In this document: in pieces, positions 17,216 through 24,856 of the stretch
Layout of the letters: each line of letters starts with the position of its first letter
How positions within the stretch are numbered: the stretch's first letter is position 1
Assembly: GCA_031253335.1 (NCBI GenBank)
Contig: JAIRWF010000001.1
Span: 1 to 60,427 of the forward strand
DNA length: 60,427 nucleotides
Direction of reading: 5' to 3'
Source: Streptococcaceae bacterium
Lineage (GTDB): Bacteria; Bacillota; Bacilli; Lactobacillales; Streptococcaceae
Position numbers and translations under genes: made by a program
Notes under the pieces: model-generated
What the model saw: the letters and a program-made list of their open reading frames with translations, nothing else
The model's database searches: none
Told to the model about the DNA's origin: nothing

Positions 17216-17512
17216 TCACAACTTTTTTAAAAAAGGTTGGACAATATCCATAAGCCGACTCATTCCATGTTGAACCACCCAGTCGAACAGGATGATAAAG
17301 GCCATAAAAAAGATTGTGTACTCTACGACCATAGCAAAATCGTGCCATGCTTGACGACGCTTTGGCCACGTAGTCAAACGCATTTCATGAAAAATAGACG
17401 CAATAAAATTACGGTGCTTTTCTCGTGGTGCTTTACTATGCGTGGTTGACTCCGTGACAGATTCTTCCTCTGTCTCAAAGTCCTCTCGACGTTTACGATT
17501 TTTTCGTGCCAT
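17216..17512 (-). CDS. secE: Preprotein translocase subunit SecE
   Basis: SecE stabilises SecY in the Sec channel. The 98-residue protein has a polar, charged first half (MARKNRKRREDFETEEE...) that is longer than the roughly 60 residues usual in streptococci. The conserved amphipathic helix (EMRLTTWPKRRQAWHD) and one TM segment near 67-85 follow. It starts immediately after the rpmG stop. Confidence 0.93.
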   Translation of the reverse strand: MARKNRKRREDFETEEESVTESTTHSKAPREKHRNFIASIFHEMRLTTWPKRRQAWHDFAMVVEYTIFFMAFIILFDWVVQHGMSRLMDIVQPFLKKL

Positions 17513-17665
17513 TTACCTTGTTTCCTTATGTAGCGTGTGCTTTTTGCAAACTTTACAGAACTTTTTTACCTCAAGCCGCTCCGCCCGTGCATTCTGCTGC
17601 GATAAACTGATAGAGTAATTGCGCGAACCACAAACGGTGCACGCCAAACTCGCTTTTTTTAGCAT
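17513..17665 (-). CDS. rpmG: 50S ribosomal protein L33
   Basis: A 50-residue gene found by translating the gap upstream of secE. The protein begins [19 protein letters not shown] and ends [15 protein letters not shown], with the two CxxC pairs of zinc-type L33. It is placed as in streptococci, before secE-nusG. No ribosome site precedes the ATG, and a TAGAAT box ends 6 nt upstream, so the mRNA may be leaderless. Confidence 0.93.
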   Translation of the reverse strand: MLKKASLACTVCGSRNYSISLSQQNARAERLEVKKFCKVCKKHTLHKETR

Positions 17666-17671
17666 CTGCTA

Positions 17672-17700
17672 ATTCTAACAAAAAAAGAAAGATTTGGCAA
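17672..17700 (-). promoter_or_regulatory. Promoter of rpmG-secE-nusG, probably leaderless
   Basis: TTGCCA (17695-17700), 17 nt, TAGAAT (17672-17677). The predicted start coincides with the A of the rpmG ATG at 17665. No Shine-Dalgarno is present between them. Confidence 0.65.
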
Positions 17701-17745
17701 ATAGTTTGGAATCTAGCTACGCTTTCTTCATCAAGTTCAGTAACG

Positions 17746-18789
17746 TCAGGAGTTTGGGTTAGAAAACCGAAAATAAATCATGCGTGTCCTGCGATCTCCC
17801 ACTTTCAAAACAGGCGATTCAAACTTACTTTGATTTACTGCATCCGGCGCAAATTGGGGTTCGAGACAAAAAGCCTCCCGACGTTTATAAATTGCACCAT
17901 TTTTTCCAGATACGCCATTCAGAGAATTACCTGAGTAAAATTGTACATTTTTCGCATTACTTGAGATTTCAAGTCGAATGCCTGTCTTGTCTCCAACAAC
18001 CGTCGCAAAAGTATCGCCTGTATCAAGCACATAGTTATGATCATAACCGCCTACAAAGTGCAGCTGTTCTTCGTCCGCATCAATCTCGGTCCCAATTTTC
18101 TTCCCTTTGCGGAAGTCAAAAACACCATCTACATCACGCTTTTCACCTGTCGGAATCGCGCCACCATCTTGAATCGGCGTAAATTGACTTGCTTTTAAGG
18201 TCAGCGCGTGCCCCAAGATTGTGCCAGACCCCGCACCATTCAAATTAAAATAGCTATGATTCGTCGGATTAAAGACCGTCGTCGCATCCGTCACCCCGTC
18301 ATAGCTGACAGAAAAGACATTATCTTCTGACAGCGCAAAGGTCGCGGCCACTTTCATCTCACCAGGAAAACCCTGGTCTCCGTCAGGGCTGACAATGCTT
18401 AATACCAGTTCATTCTTAGCTTCGTCAGTGCTGACAAAGTCCCACAGCCGTGTCTCGTAACCATTTGGCTCCGAATGCAAATTATTCACGCCATCATTTT
18501 GCGCAAGCTGGTAGCTTTTCCCGTCAATGGCAAACTTACCACCTGCAATCCGATTTGCATTACGCCCAATCGTTGCGCCCAAAAAGCAATCATTGTGCAA
18601 ATAACCCGCCAAGTCATCATATCCCAGTACGACATCGACCAATTCCCCCGAGGCAGAAGGCACGCGAATAGCCTGCGTGCAAGCACCAAAGTCCGTTACT
18701 GCCACTTCCATCCCCGCCGCATTTTTCAGGGTATAAAGAGAAACCGCCTCTCCAGAGGCCAGTTTCCCAAAATCTTTTTTCTTAATCAT
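17746..18789 (-). CDS. galM: Aldose 1-epimerase
   Basis: Interconverts alpha and beta anomers of aldoses, which helps xylose isomerase by supplying the alpha anomer. The 347 residues are normal for the family. Visible signatures are IGRNANRIAGGKF, NNLHSEPNGYETRLWDF, NPTNHSYFNL with the catalytic His, and a late CLEPQFAPDAVNQ with the catalytic Glu. It overlaps the xylB stop by one base, so its role in the xylose operon is well supported. Confidence 0.93.
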   Translation of the reverse strand: MIKKKDFGKLASGEAVSLYTLKNAAGMEVAVTDFGACTQAIRVPSASGELVDVVLGYDDLAGYLHNDCFLGATIGRNANRIAGGKFAIDGKSYQLAQNDGVNNLHSEPNGYETRLWDFVSTDEAKNELVLSIVSPDGDQGFPGEMKVAATFALSEDNVFSVSYDGVTDATTVFNPTNHSYFNLNGAGSGTILGHALTLKASQFTPIQDGGAIPTGEKRDVDGVFDFRKGKKIGTEIDADEEQLHFVGGYDHNYVLDTGDTFATVVGDKTGIRLEISSNAKNVQFYSGNSLNGVSGKNGAIYKRREAFCLEPQFAPDAVNQSKFESPVLKVGDRRTRMIYFRFSNPNS

Positions 18790-20288
18790 TATTCCTTTGC
18801 GTCTACCAGCTCATGCGAAATCTCAGCCGTTGCCGCATACACTTTCTTCCAAATCTGATAAATTTCTTCATACTTCTTCACATTTTCAGGAATTGGCGTG
18901 AAATTCGCGTCTTTATAATGCACAAAGACCTTCGTCACTTCTTCAAGTGAATCATAGAAACCACAGCCATAAGCCGCAATCATCGCAGCGCCAAGTCCAG
19001 GGCCCTGCTCAACCGTCAAACGCACCATTTCTGTGTTGAAAATATCTGCCTGCATCTGCATAATGTCTGGGTTTTGCGCCCCACCCCCGACAGAAATCAA
19101 CTTCGCAAACTTCTTGCCTTTTGATTCTTCCATGATTTCCTTGGAATCCCGCAAACTAAATTGAATCCCTTCGAGCACAGCGCGCGCGAAATGGCGGAAT
19201 TCATGGGTTGCAGAAATGCCTGTAAAGCTTCCGCGTATCTTCGCATCAAAGTGCGGTGCACGTTCGCCCACGATGTATGGCGTAAAGAGCAATCCGTCCG
19301 AGCCAGGTTTCACGGTATAAACATCTGCCAGGAGTTCATTAAAGCTCAAACCCTTGCCAAAAGTCTCTTTAAACCAATTCAAGCTATTTCCCGCAGCCAA
19401 TGTTACACCCATGGAGTAATAAGCGCCTGGTGCCGTGTGGTTGTGAAATTGCAATTTCCCTTTGTAATTGACAACATTTTTCTCAAAGGCCGAGAAAACG
19501 CCAGACGTCCCCATAGAGACTTGGCCCATATCCTCATTGAGTAGACCAACGCCTAATGCAGCAGCCGCATTATCCGCGCCACCTGCAAAGACCTTGACAT
19601 CTTGTTCGAGATTAAATTTGCGTTTGATATGCTCGGTCACGACGCCAACCTGCGCCACAGACTCACTAAGAGGTGGCAAAATACTCATGTCAATATTGAA
19701 AGCATCTGCAATCTCTTTCGACCATTCGCTCTTATCCACATCAAAAAGCAAAGTCCCCGACGCATCCGAATACTCCGAGTGGAATTCGCCCGTCAGATAA
19801 AATGCAATATAATCCTTCGGCAACATAATCGTCTTGACCTTCTTCCAAACCTCTGGTTCATTTTCCTGAAGCCACAAGATTTTTGGCAAGGTAAAGCCTT
19901 CAGCTGCCTTATTTTTCGTAATTTCAAGCAAACGGTCGCCCAATTTTGCCGTGATTTCATCACATTGCTTCGTTGTGCGAACATCGTTCCACAAAATCGC
20001 TGGATAAACTGGCTTCTTATCCTCACCCAATGCGACCAAACTATGCATCTGCCCAGAGAAGCTAATCCCTGCGAGCTCTTTTCCAAAATCTTTAACCGCC
20101 GTCGAAAGTCCTGTCATGACTGATTCCAAAGCAATCGTCCAATACTCTGGCCGTTGCTCCGAAAAGCCGGGCGCAGGATTATCAATCCCGTAATCTGCCG
20201 ACTTCGTCTCCACCACTTCGCCTTTTTCCGTCATGAGGAGTCCCTTCAAACTCGACGTCCCCAAGTCAATTCCTAATACGTATGCCAT
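18789..20288 (-). CDS. xylB: Xylulokinase
   Basis: Phosphorylates D-xylulose to xylulose 5-phosphate using ATP. FGGY family, 499 residues. It starts MAYVLGIDLGTSSLKGLLM (phosphate loop), has FSGQMHSLVAL, the substrate region AILWNDVRTTKQCDEI, and SVGGGAQNPDIMQMQADIF in the C-terminal domain. It lies downstream of xylA with a 129-nt spacer that contains two hairpins. Confidence 0.96.
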   Translation of the reverse strand: MAYVLGIDLGTSSLKGLLMTEKGEVVETKSADYGIDNPAPGFSEQRPEYWTIALESVMTGLSTAVKDFGKELAGISFSGQMHSLVALGEDKKPVYPAILWNDVRTTKQCDEITAKLGDRLLEITKNKAAEGFTLPKILWLQENEPEVWKKVKTIMLPKDYIAFYLTGEFHSEYSDASGTLLFDVDKSEWSKEIADAFNIDMSILPPLSESVAQVGVVTEHIKRKFNLEQDVKVFAGGADNAAAALGVGLLNEDMGQVSMGTSGVFSAFEKNVVNYKGKLQFHNHTAPGAYYSMGVTLAAGNSLNWFKETFGKGLSFNELLADVYTVKPGSDGLLFTPYIVGERAPHFDAKIRGSFTGISATHEFRHFARAVLEGIQFSLRDSKEIMEESKGKKFAKLISVGGGAQNPDIMQMQADIFNTEMVRLTVEQGPGLGAAMIAAYGCGFYDSLEEVTKVFVHYKDANFTPIPENVKKYEEIYQIWKKVYAATAEISHELVDAKE

Positions 20289-20317
20289 TTTGTTCTCCGT
20301 TCTTTATCCTTTTTTGC

Positions 20318-20390
20318 TAAAACAAAAATCAACCTGCCTGCCACACAGACAGACAGGCTCATTTTTGTAGCTGAGCAGACCGCTCAGCCA
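20318..20390 (-). terminator. Two hairpins between xylA and xylB
   Basis: Directly after xylA: GCTGAGC-GGTCT-GCTCAGC (20370-20388), then CCTGTCTG paired with CAGGCAGG (20333-20357) followed by TTGATTTTTG. The second resembles a leaky terminator that would lower xylB-galM expression relative to xylA, or a 3' stabiliser for xylA mRNA. Confidence 0.6.
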
Positions 20391-20417
20391 CAATTTAGTC
20401 TTTCAATTTCTAACTAA

Positions 20418-21737
20418 TCAAACAAGATAATCGTTCAAGCTAGACTTGATCCACTCAAGGTGGTTCGATTCCATTTCGATCTCATCGCCGTGAGCCAAAG
20501 CAAAGTCCGCCAATGTAGCCAAAGTTGCGGAGCCGTTTTCGATAGACTTGCCGACTTCAGTCGTCTTGTAAGTCTCGTAACGATGCTCAACGATGTCAGA
20601 CAAGAACTTGTCTTCGATGATGGCTGCGGCGCCCTTCAAAGCACGTGCGTAAGTATCCATACCAGCGATATGAGCGAGAAGCAAATCTTCAGCTTTGAAG
20701 CTTGTACGACGTACTTTGGCATCGAAGTTGATCCCGCCCTTGCCAAGTCCGCCGTTCAAGAGAATTTGGTGCATAGCCAACGTGATATCAATGACAAGTG
20801 TTGGAAATTCATCTGTGTCCCAGCCAAGGAGGTAGTTCCCTTGGTTAGCGTCAATTGAACCCAAAGCACCAAAGGCACGAGCCGTATTCAATTCATGCTC
20901 AAATGTGTGACCAGCAAGCCAAGCGTGGTTTGTTTCCAAGTTGAGCTTGAAGTATTGATCCAAGTCATATTTTTGAAGGAATGCCATTGCAGTGGCAGAG
21001 TCAAAGTCATATTGGTGAGTCATTGGCTCTTTTGGTTTAGGCTCAATAAGGAAGACTGGCAAGTGATTAATAGACTTCGCATAGTCAACGACCATGTGGA
21101 AGAATTTGCCCATGTGGTCCATTTCAAGCTTCATGTCTGTGTTGAGGAGTGATTCGTAACCTTCACGACCGCCCCAGAAGACATAGTTTTCACCGCCAAG
21201 CTTCTTAGAAAGTTCAAGACCTTTCTTGACCTGAGCAGCACCATAAGCAAAGACTTCAGCACGGTTTGAAGTGGAGACACCGTTCATGTAACGCGGGTTT
21301 GAGAACATATTGGCAGTGTTCCAAAGGAGCTTGATGCCAGTCTCCTTTTGTTTCTCCAACAGGTGATCCGTGATTTCATCAAGATTTGCATAGAAATCTT
21401 TCAACGTTGCACCAGTTGGGGCGATGTCGATGTCGTGGAAGCAATAGTACTTCACGCCAAGTTTTTGAGCGATTTCAAAGAATGCATCCACACGACGGTG
21501 CGCGCGATCCATTTCAGATCCGCCTTCCAAATCCCAAGGACGTTCCATAGTAGCTGAACCAAATGGATCAGTCCCGTCCATGGTGATTGTGTGCCAGAAA
21601 GCAAGTGCAAAGTGCAAATGCTCCTGCATGGTTTTTCCCATGACCACTTCCTCAGGATTGTAATGATGAAAAGCAAACATGTTTTTCGTCTTTGGTCCCT
21701 CGTACTTGACGGTAGGGATGTTGTCAAAGTAAGCCAT
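20418..21737 (-). CDS. xylA: Xylose isomerase
   Basis: Converts D-xylose to D-xylulose with two divalent metal ions. The 439 residues are normal for class II enzymes. Signatures are YCFHDIDIAPTG (catalytic His), VFWGGREGYESLLNTD with metal-binding Glu, NLETNHAW and SIDANQG. A GAGGAGG ribosome site lies before the ATG. It is divergent from the AraC-type regulator. Confidence 0.97.
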   Translation of the reverse strand: MAYFDNIPTVKYEGPKTKNMFAFHHYNPEEVVMGKTMQEHLHFALAFWHTITMDGTDPFGSATMERPWDLEGGSEMDRAHRRVDAFFEIAQKLGVKYYCFHDIDIAPTGATLKDFYANLDEITDHLLEKQKETGIKLLWNTANMFSNPRYMNGVSTSNRAEVFAYGAAQVKKGLELSKKLGGENYVFWGGREGYESLLNTDMKLEMDHMGKFFHMVVDYAKSINHLPVFLIEPKPKEPMTHQYDFDSATAMAFLQKYDLDQYFKLNLETNHAWLAGHTFEHELNTARAFGALGSIDANQGNYLLGWDTDEFPTLVIDITLAMHQILLNGGLGKGGINFDAKVRRTSFKAEDLLLAHIAGMDTYARALKGAAAIIEDKFLSDIVEHRYETYKTTEVGKSIENGSATLATLADFALAHGDEIEMESNHLEWIKSSLNDYLV

Positions 21738-21829
21738 TATAAATAGCTCCTCCTCTTTTTGTATTTTGTATTTCTAAACTCCCAATTACCCTTAAATTTT
21801 GATAAAATAAAGTTTGAGAGGTTTTAGAC
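21738..21829. promoter_or_regulatory. xylA-xylR divergent control region
   Basis: A 92-nt AT-rich region holding both promoters. A perfect tandem TTTTGTA (21757-21770) is a candidate XylR half-site pair. No cre site was found here, which is unusual for a xylose operon of lactic acid bacteria. The -10/-35 boxes cannot be assigned confidently. Confidence 0.45.
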
Positions 21830-22774
21830 ATGAAAAATGAGTTTGAGAATATCGACCATAGAAAGACAAATAACCTTCTTTTTTTGCTGGTTGATATTAC
21901 TTATCGCAGACCCCACTTGCATTTCGACACAGAAATTGCGCTCGTTCTATCGGGCGAAGGCGAATTCCATGTTCAGGGGAAGACTTATCCGCTACATGCC
22001 GGGCAAGCCATTGTCATAAACTCCTGTGAAATCCATGAAATTAGTAGTTCAAGCAACATGCGGCTTCTCATCATGCAGTACAGTGCAAACGTTTTCACAA
22101 GTCTTTACCCAAAGTTAGATAAGATTCTTTTTACAAATCAGCCCATAAACTGTCTTGAACATCCAACGCTACTTAAGAACTTGTTGCATTGTGCACAAAG
22201 CTATTATGCAGATGCACAATCTGTCGAGCTTCAAACATCAGGTTACGCATTGCTCACACTTTATGAGCTTCTGTCCGACCTTAATTCTGAAGTTCTAAGT
22301 TCTTCCCAGCAAGACAAGCGTAATGATTTACAAGAACGCATCGAGCGCATTAGCTCTTATATCCACGACCATTATTTAGAAAACGTTTCGCTTACCGTCT
22401 TAGCAGAACAGGAGAATTTCTCACGTACCTATTTCTCGCACTTCTTCAAAAATAATTTTGGTGTGACGTTTCAAGAGTACGTTGACAATCTTCGCTGCGA
22501 GTATGGTAGGCATCTCCTCCTGACAACAAAGGAAAACTTACTCAATATCACCTATCAGTCTGGTTTCTCAGACATCCGCATCTTTAATAATGCCTACAAG
22601 CGTTACTACGGAATAACCCCTCGAGAGTTCCGAGAAAATTTCAAAAAATCAGGCGAACCAATCGCAGAAAAACGTCCAACAGTTCTCTCAGCAGATAACT
22701 CTGACACTCAGCATTTCTTTAGTGCCCACGAAAGCCGAGCCACTGTCCAAAAAGCCATCACTGAATGGTTGTAA
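21830..22774 (+). CDS. xylR: AraC-family transcriptional regulator of xylose genes
   Basis: A 314-residue regulator. Residues about 25-100 form a cupin sensor (LHFDTEIALVLSGEGEFHVQGKTY). The C-terminal 100 residues contain two HTH motifs: LTVLAEQENFSRTYFSHFFKNNFG and the second with FSDIRIFNNAYKRYYGITPREFRE. It is divergent from xylA, as the activator xylR is in Lactococcus, so xylose-dependent activation is inferred. The stop codon sits in the perfect inverted repeat TTGTAAGA-AA-TCTTACAA (22769-22786). Confidence 0.88.
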   Translation: MKNEFENIDHRKTNNLLFLLVDITYRRPHLHFDTEIALVLSGEGEFHVQGKTYPLHAGQAIVINSCEIHEISSSSNMRLLIMQYSANVFTSLYPKLDKILFTNQPINCLEHPTLLKNLLHCAQSYYADAQSVELQTSGYALLTLYELLSDLNSEVLSSSQQDKRNDLQERIERISSYIHDHYLENVSLTVLAEQENFSRTYFSHFFKNNFGVTFQEYVDNLRCEYGRHLLLTTKENLLNITYQSGFSDIRIFNNAYKRYYGITPREFRENFKKSGEPIAEKRPTVLSADNSDTQHFFSAHESRATVQKAITEWL

Positions 22775-22791
22775 GAAATCTTACAAGGTTA

Positions 22792-22805
22792 TGATAACGC
22801 TTTCA
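22792..22805. promoter_or_regulatory. cre-like site between xylR and oatA
   Basis: TGATAACGCTTTCA differs from the cre consensus TGWAANCGNTNWCA at one position. It lies after the ends of two convergent genes, where a role in repression is not obvious. Confidence 0.35.
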
Positions 22806-22867
22806 AACCCGATAATCTTTAACGCTCTTGCGCTTTTGAGTGGGAAATGTTGAGAAGAAAACATGAA

Positions 22868-22895
22868 TAAAAACCCACCGCTAATTTTGGTGGGC
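22868..22895 (-). terminator. Terminator of the O-acetyltransferase gene
   Basis: Minus strand GCCCACC, 9-nt loop, GGTGGG, then five T. It starts two bases after the gene's stop. Confidence 0.8.
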
Positions 22896-22896
22896 T

Positions 22897-24759
22897 TTAT
22901 GACCCTACAACCGCATTGGCAACCATGTTTGAATAGGCAGTTATTCCTGCTGTGGTTAGATGTACCTGGTCTGATACAAAATATTCAGGATGTCCTGCCG
23001 AAACACTATACCAATCTATGATGTGTAAATTAGGATATTGTTTAGCTGCTTTCGCAAGTGCGGCATTATCTCCATCTTGCCAAACCCGTGGCACCCGAAC
23101 ATTTACCCAATAGACCGGCCGACCATTCGCAACTTGCATGACACTCGCAATATCACTGGGCTCGATTGAACCGTTAATTCCCAAATCAATCAAAAGAACT
23201 TTTGCGTTTGCCACTACGCTAGCAGGCATCCCTCGAAAAGTTGCAGCTCCTTGGTTAGCTTGCCTGCCGACAAGTCCATCTATATACATCTGAGGAAAGA
23301 TTGTTTGCATGCGTCCCGCAACATCTAACATTACAGAGTCTCCAACCGCTGCAACTGGCATTGTAGCTGCTTTCGCTGTCACTGCTGCAGACAAACCTGG
23401 AATCGGTGCCGGAGGCGGTGGCGCAGGAGCGCTGCTTGAACTAGCTACTTTTGAGCTACTACTGCTACTTGGTTTGGCAGCTGCCTCTCGACTTTCTGCC
23501 TCTTCAAGTGCTTTGTTATGAGCTTGAGTCGTCTTTTGAGATTGGCTGAGATGCTTTTGAAGTGTTTCAATATCCCTTGCTTGAGCAGGTGCCGAGAAAA
23601 TAATGATTAACCCTGCCAACGTCAAAGGCAGCAAGGCATAGAATGGAATTTTTCTTAAGCTCACCAGATTTTGTGTAAAGAATTTCTTGAAACCCTGCCA
23701 TGAACTAACCCAGAAAGGCTTCTCTACAAAACGATACGAAAGCTCCGTCAACACCAGTATAATTGCAAATTCCCACAGGATATTATACCAAAGTGCCGTA
23801 TTGACTCCAAGATTTTCTAAAGAAACAAATAGCGGTAATTGCCAGAGATAAATCCCGTAAGAACGTGATCCAATATAGCTAAATATAGGATTGGAAAAAA
23901 GGCGATTGACTGGTAAACCCGGATGAGAGATTAGCAAGAGCAACAATGCGACAATAACACAAAAGGCAAACATTCCCCCATAATAGGCAATCTGAGATTT
24001 ATCTGGTAAAAGAAAGAGAGCCCCAAATAGTCCAACAAGTAAAAGAACGGCAAGGGGCAAGCTAAAGATACGATTGACCGTATGAAGTTGTTCTTTCTTT
24101 TTTTCTCGTCGCCAGAAAAAAGCTAGAGTCATCCCTATGAAAAGCGCAAAAATACGAGTATCAGTGCCATAATAGACTCTTGTCGGATCACTCGGTAAAA
24201 ACAAGACTCCCATGAGTGCTGCTGACCCCACACTTAATATCACTGTCAAAAGTCCACTAATTACCTTTTTTAGCCGTAAAAAGAGCGGCATAATCAGCAA
24301 AATAACGATATAGAACTGCCCCTCAATAGACAAAAAATAAATATGCTTGAAGGCATTATTGGCTGTAATAGCAAAATTTTGAAAATAACTACTCCCATTC
24401 CAGATCTGCCACCAGTTATTGACTGATAAAACACTGGACAAAAAGCTCTCTCGCATTCCCGTCAAAAGTTTTGGTTGCCAAAAGAAAAAATACAGGGCTG
24501 AGACAAAAAAGACAAAAATTAGTAATGGGTAAAGACGCTTCAGGCGTTTTACAACAAAATGCCGCCAATTAACCTTGCCAAAAGCTTCTCGCTCTCGAAT
24601 GAGTGAATCCGTAATCAAAAAGCCTGTCAGCACAAAAAAAATCAAAACGCCTAAATACCCTCCTGCGAGTATTCCAGGAGAGAGATGATAAAAGATGACG
24701 GCTAGCACACCCAACGTACGCAAGCCATCAATACCTGTAATTATCTTCTTATTAGCCAT
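22897..24759 (-). CDS. oatA: Peptidoglycan O-acetyltransferase, OatA-like
   Basis: Two-domain membrane protein of 620 residues. The N-terminal acyltransferase-3 domain (about 1-390, roughly 11 TM segments) has GIDGLRTLGVLAVIFYH with the conserved Arg and His. A Ser/Ala/Pro-rich linker follows. The C-terminal SGNH domain (about 450-620) has GDSVML (catalytic Ser), LGINGS and DQVHLT (Asp and His). OatA O-acetylates MurNAc and confers lysozyme resistance; close relatives modify other glycans. It is next to the PBP2a gene, which fits cell-wall modification. A TGATAAACT extended -10 lies at about 24782-24790. Confidence 0.88.
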   Translation of the reverse strand: MANKKIITGIDGLRTLGVLAVIFYHLSPGILAGGYLGVLIFFVLTGFLITDSLIREREAFGKVNWRHFVVKRLKRLYPLLIFVFFVSALYFFFWQPKLLTGMRESFLSSVLSVNNWWQIWNGSSYFQNFAITANNAFKHIYFLSIEGQFYIVILLIMPLFLRLKKVISGLLTVILSVGSAALMGVLFLPSDPTRVYYGTDTRIFALFIGMTLAFFWRREKKKEQLHTVNRIFSLPLAVLLLVGLFGALFLLPDKSQIAYYGGMFAFCVIVALLLLLISHPGLPVNRLFSNPIFSYIGSRSYGIYLWQLPLFVSLENLGVNTALWYNILWEFAIILVLTELSYRFVEKPFWVSSWQGFKKFFTQNLVSLRKIPFYALLPLTLAGLIIIFSAPAQARDIETLQKHLSQSQKTTQAHNKALEEAESREAAAKPSSSSSSKVASSSSAPAPPPPAPIPGLSAAVTAKAATMPVAAVGDSVMLDVAGRMQTIFPQMYIDGLVGRQANQGAATFRGMPASVVANAKVLLIDLGINGSIEPSDIASVMQVANGRPVYWVNVRVPRVWQDGDNAALAKAAKQYPNLHIIDWYSVSAGHPEYFVSDQVHLTTAGITAYSNMVANAVVGS

Positions 24760-24856
24760 CTGAGCCTATTTTCTTAAAAATAGTTTATCATATTTCGATG
24801 TGTTTTCTGCTAATAATGCTTCCTTGAGCACCCGAAAACAGGCTAGAAGATACAAA

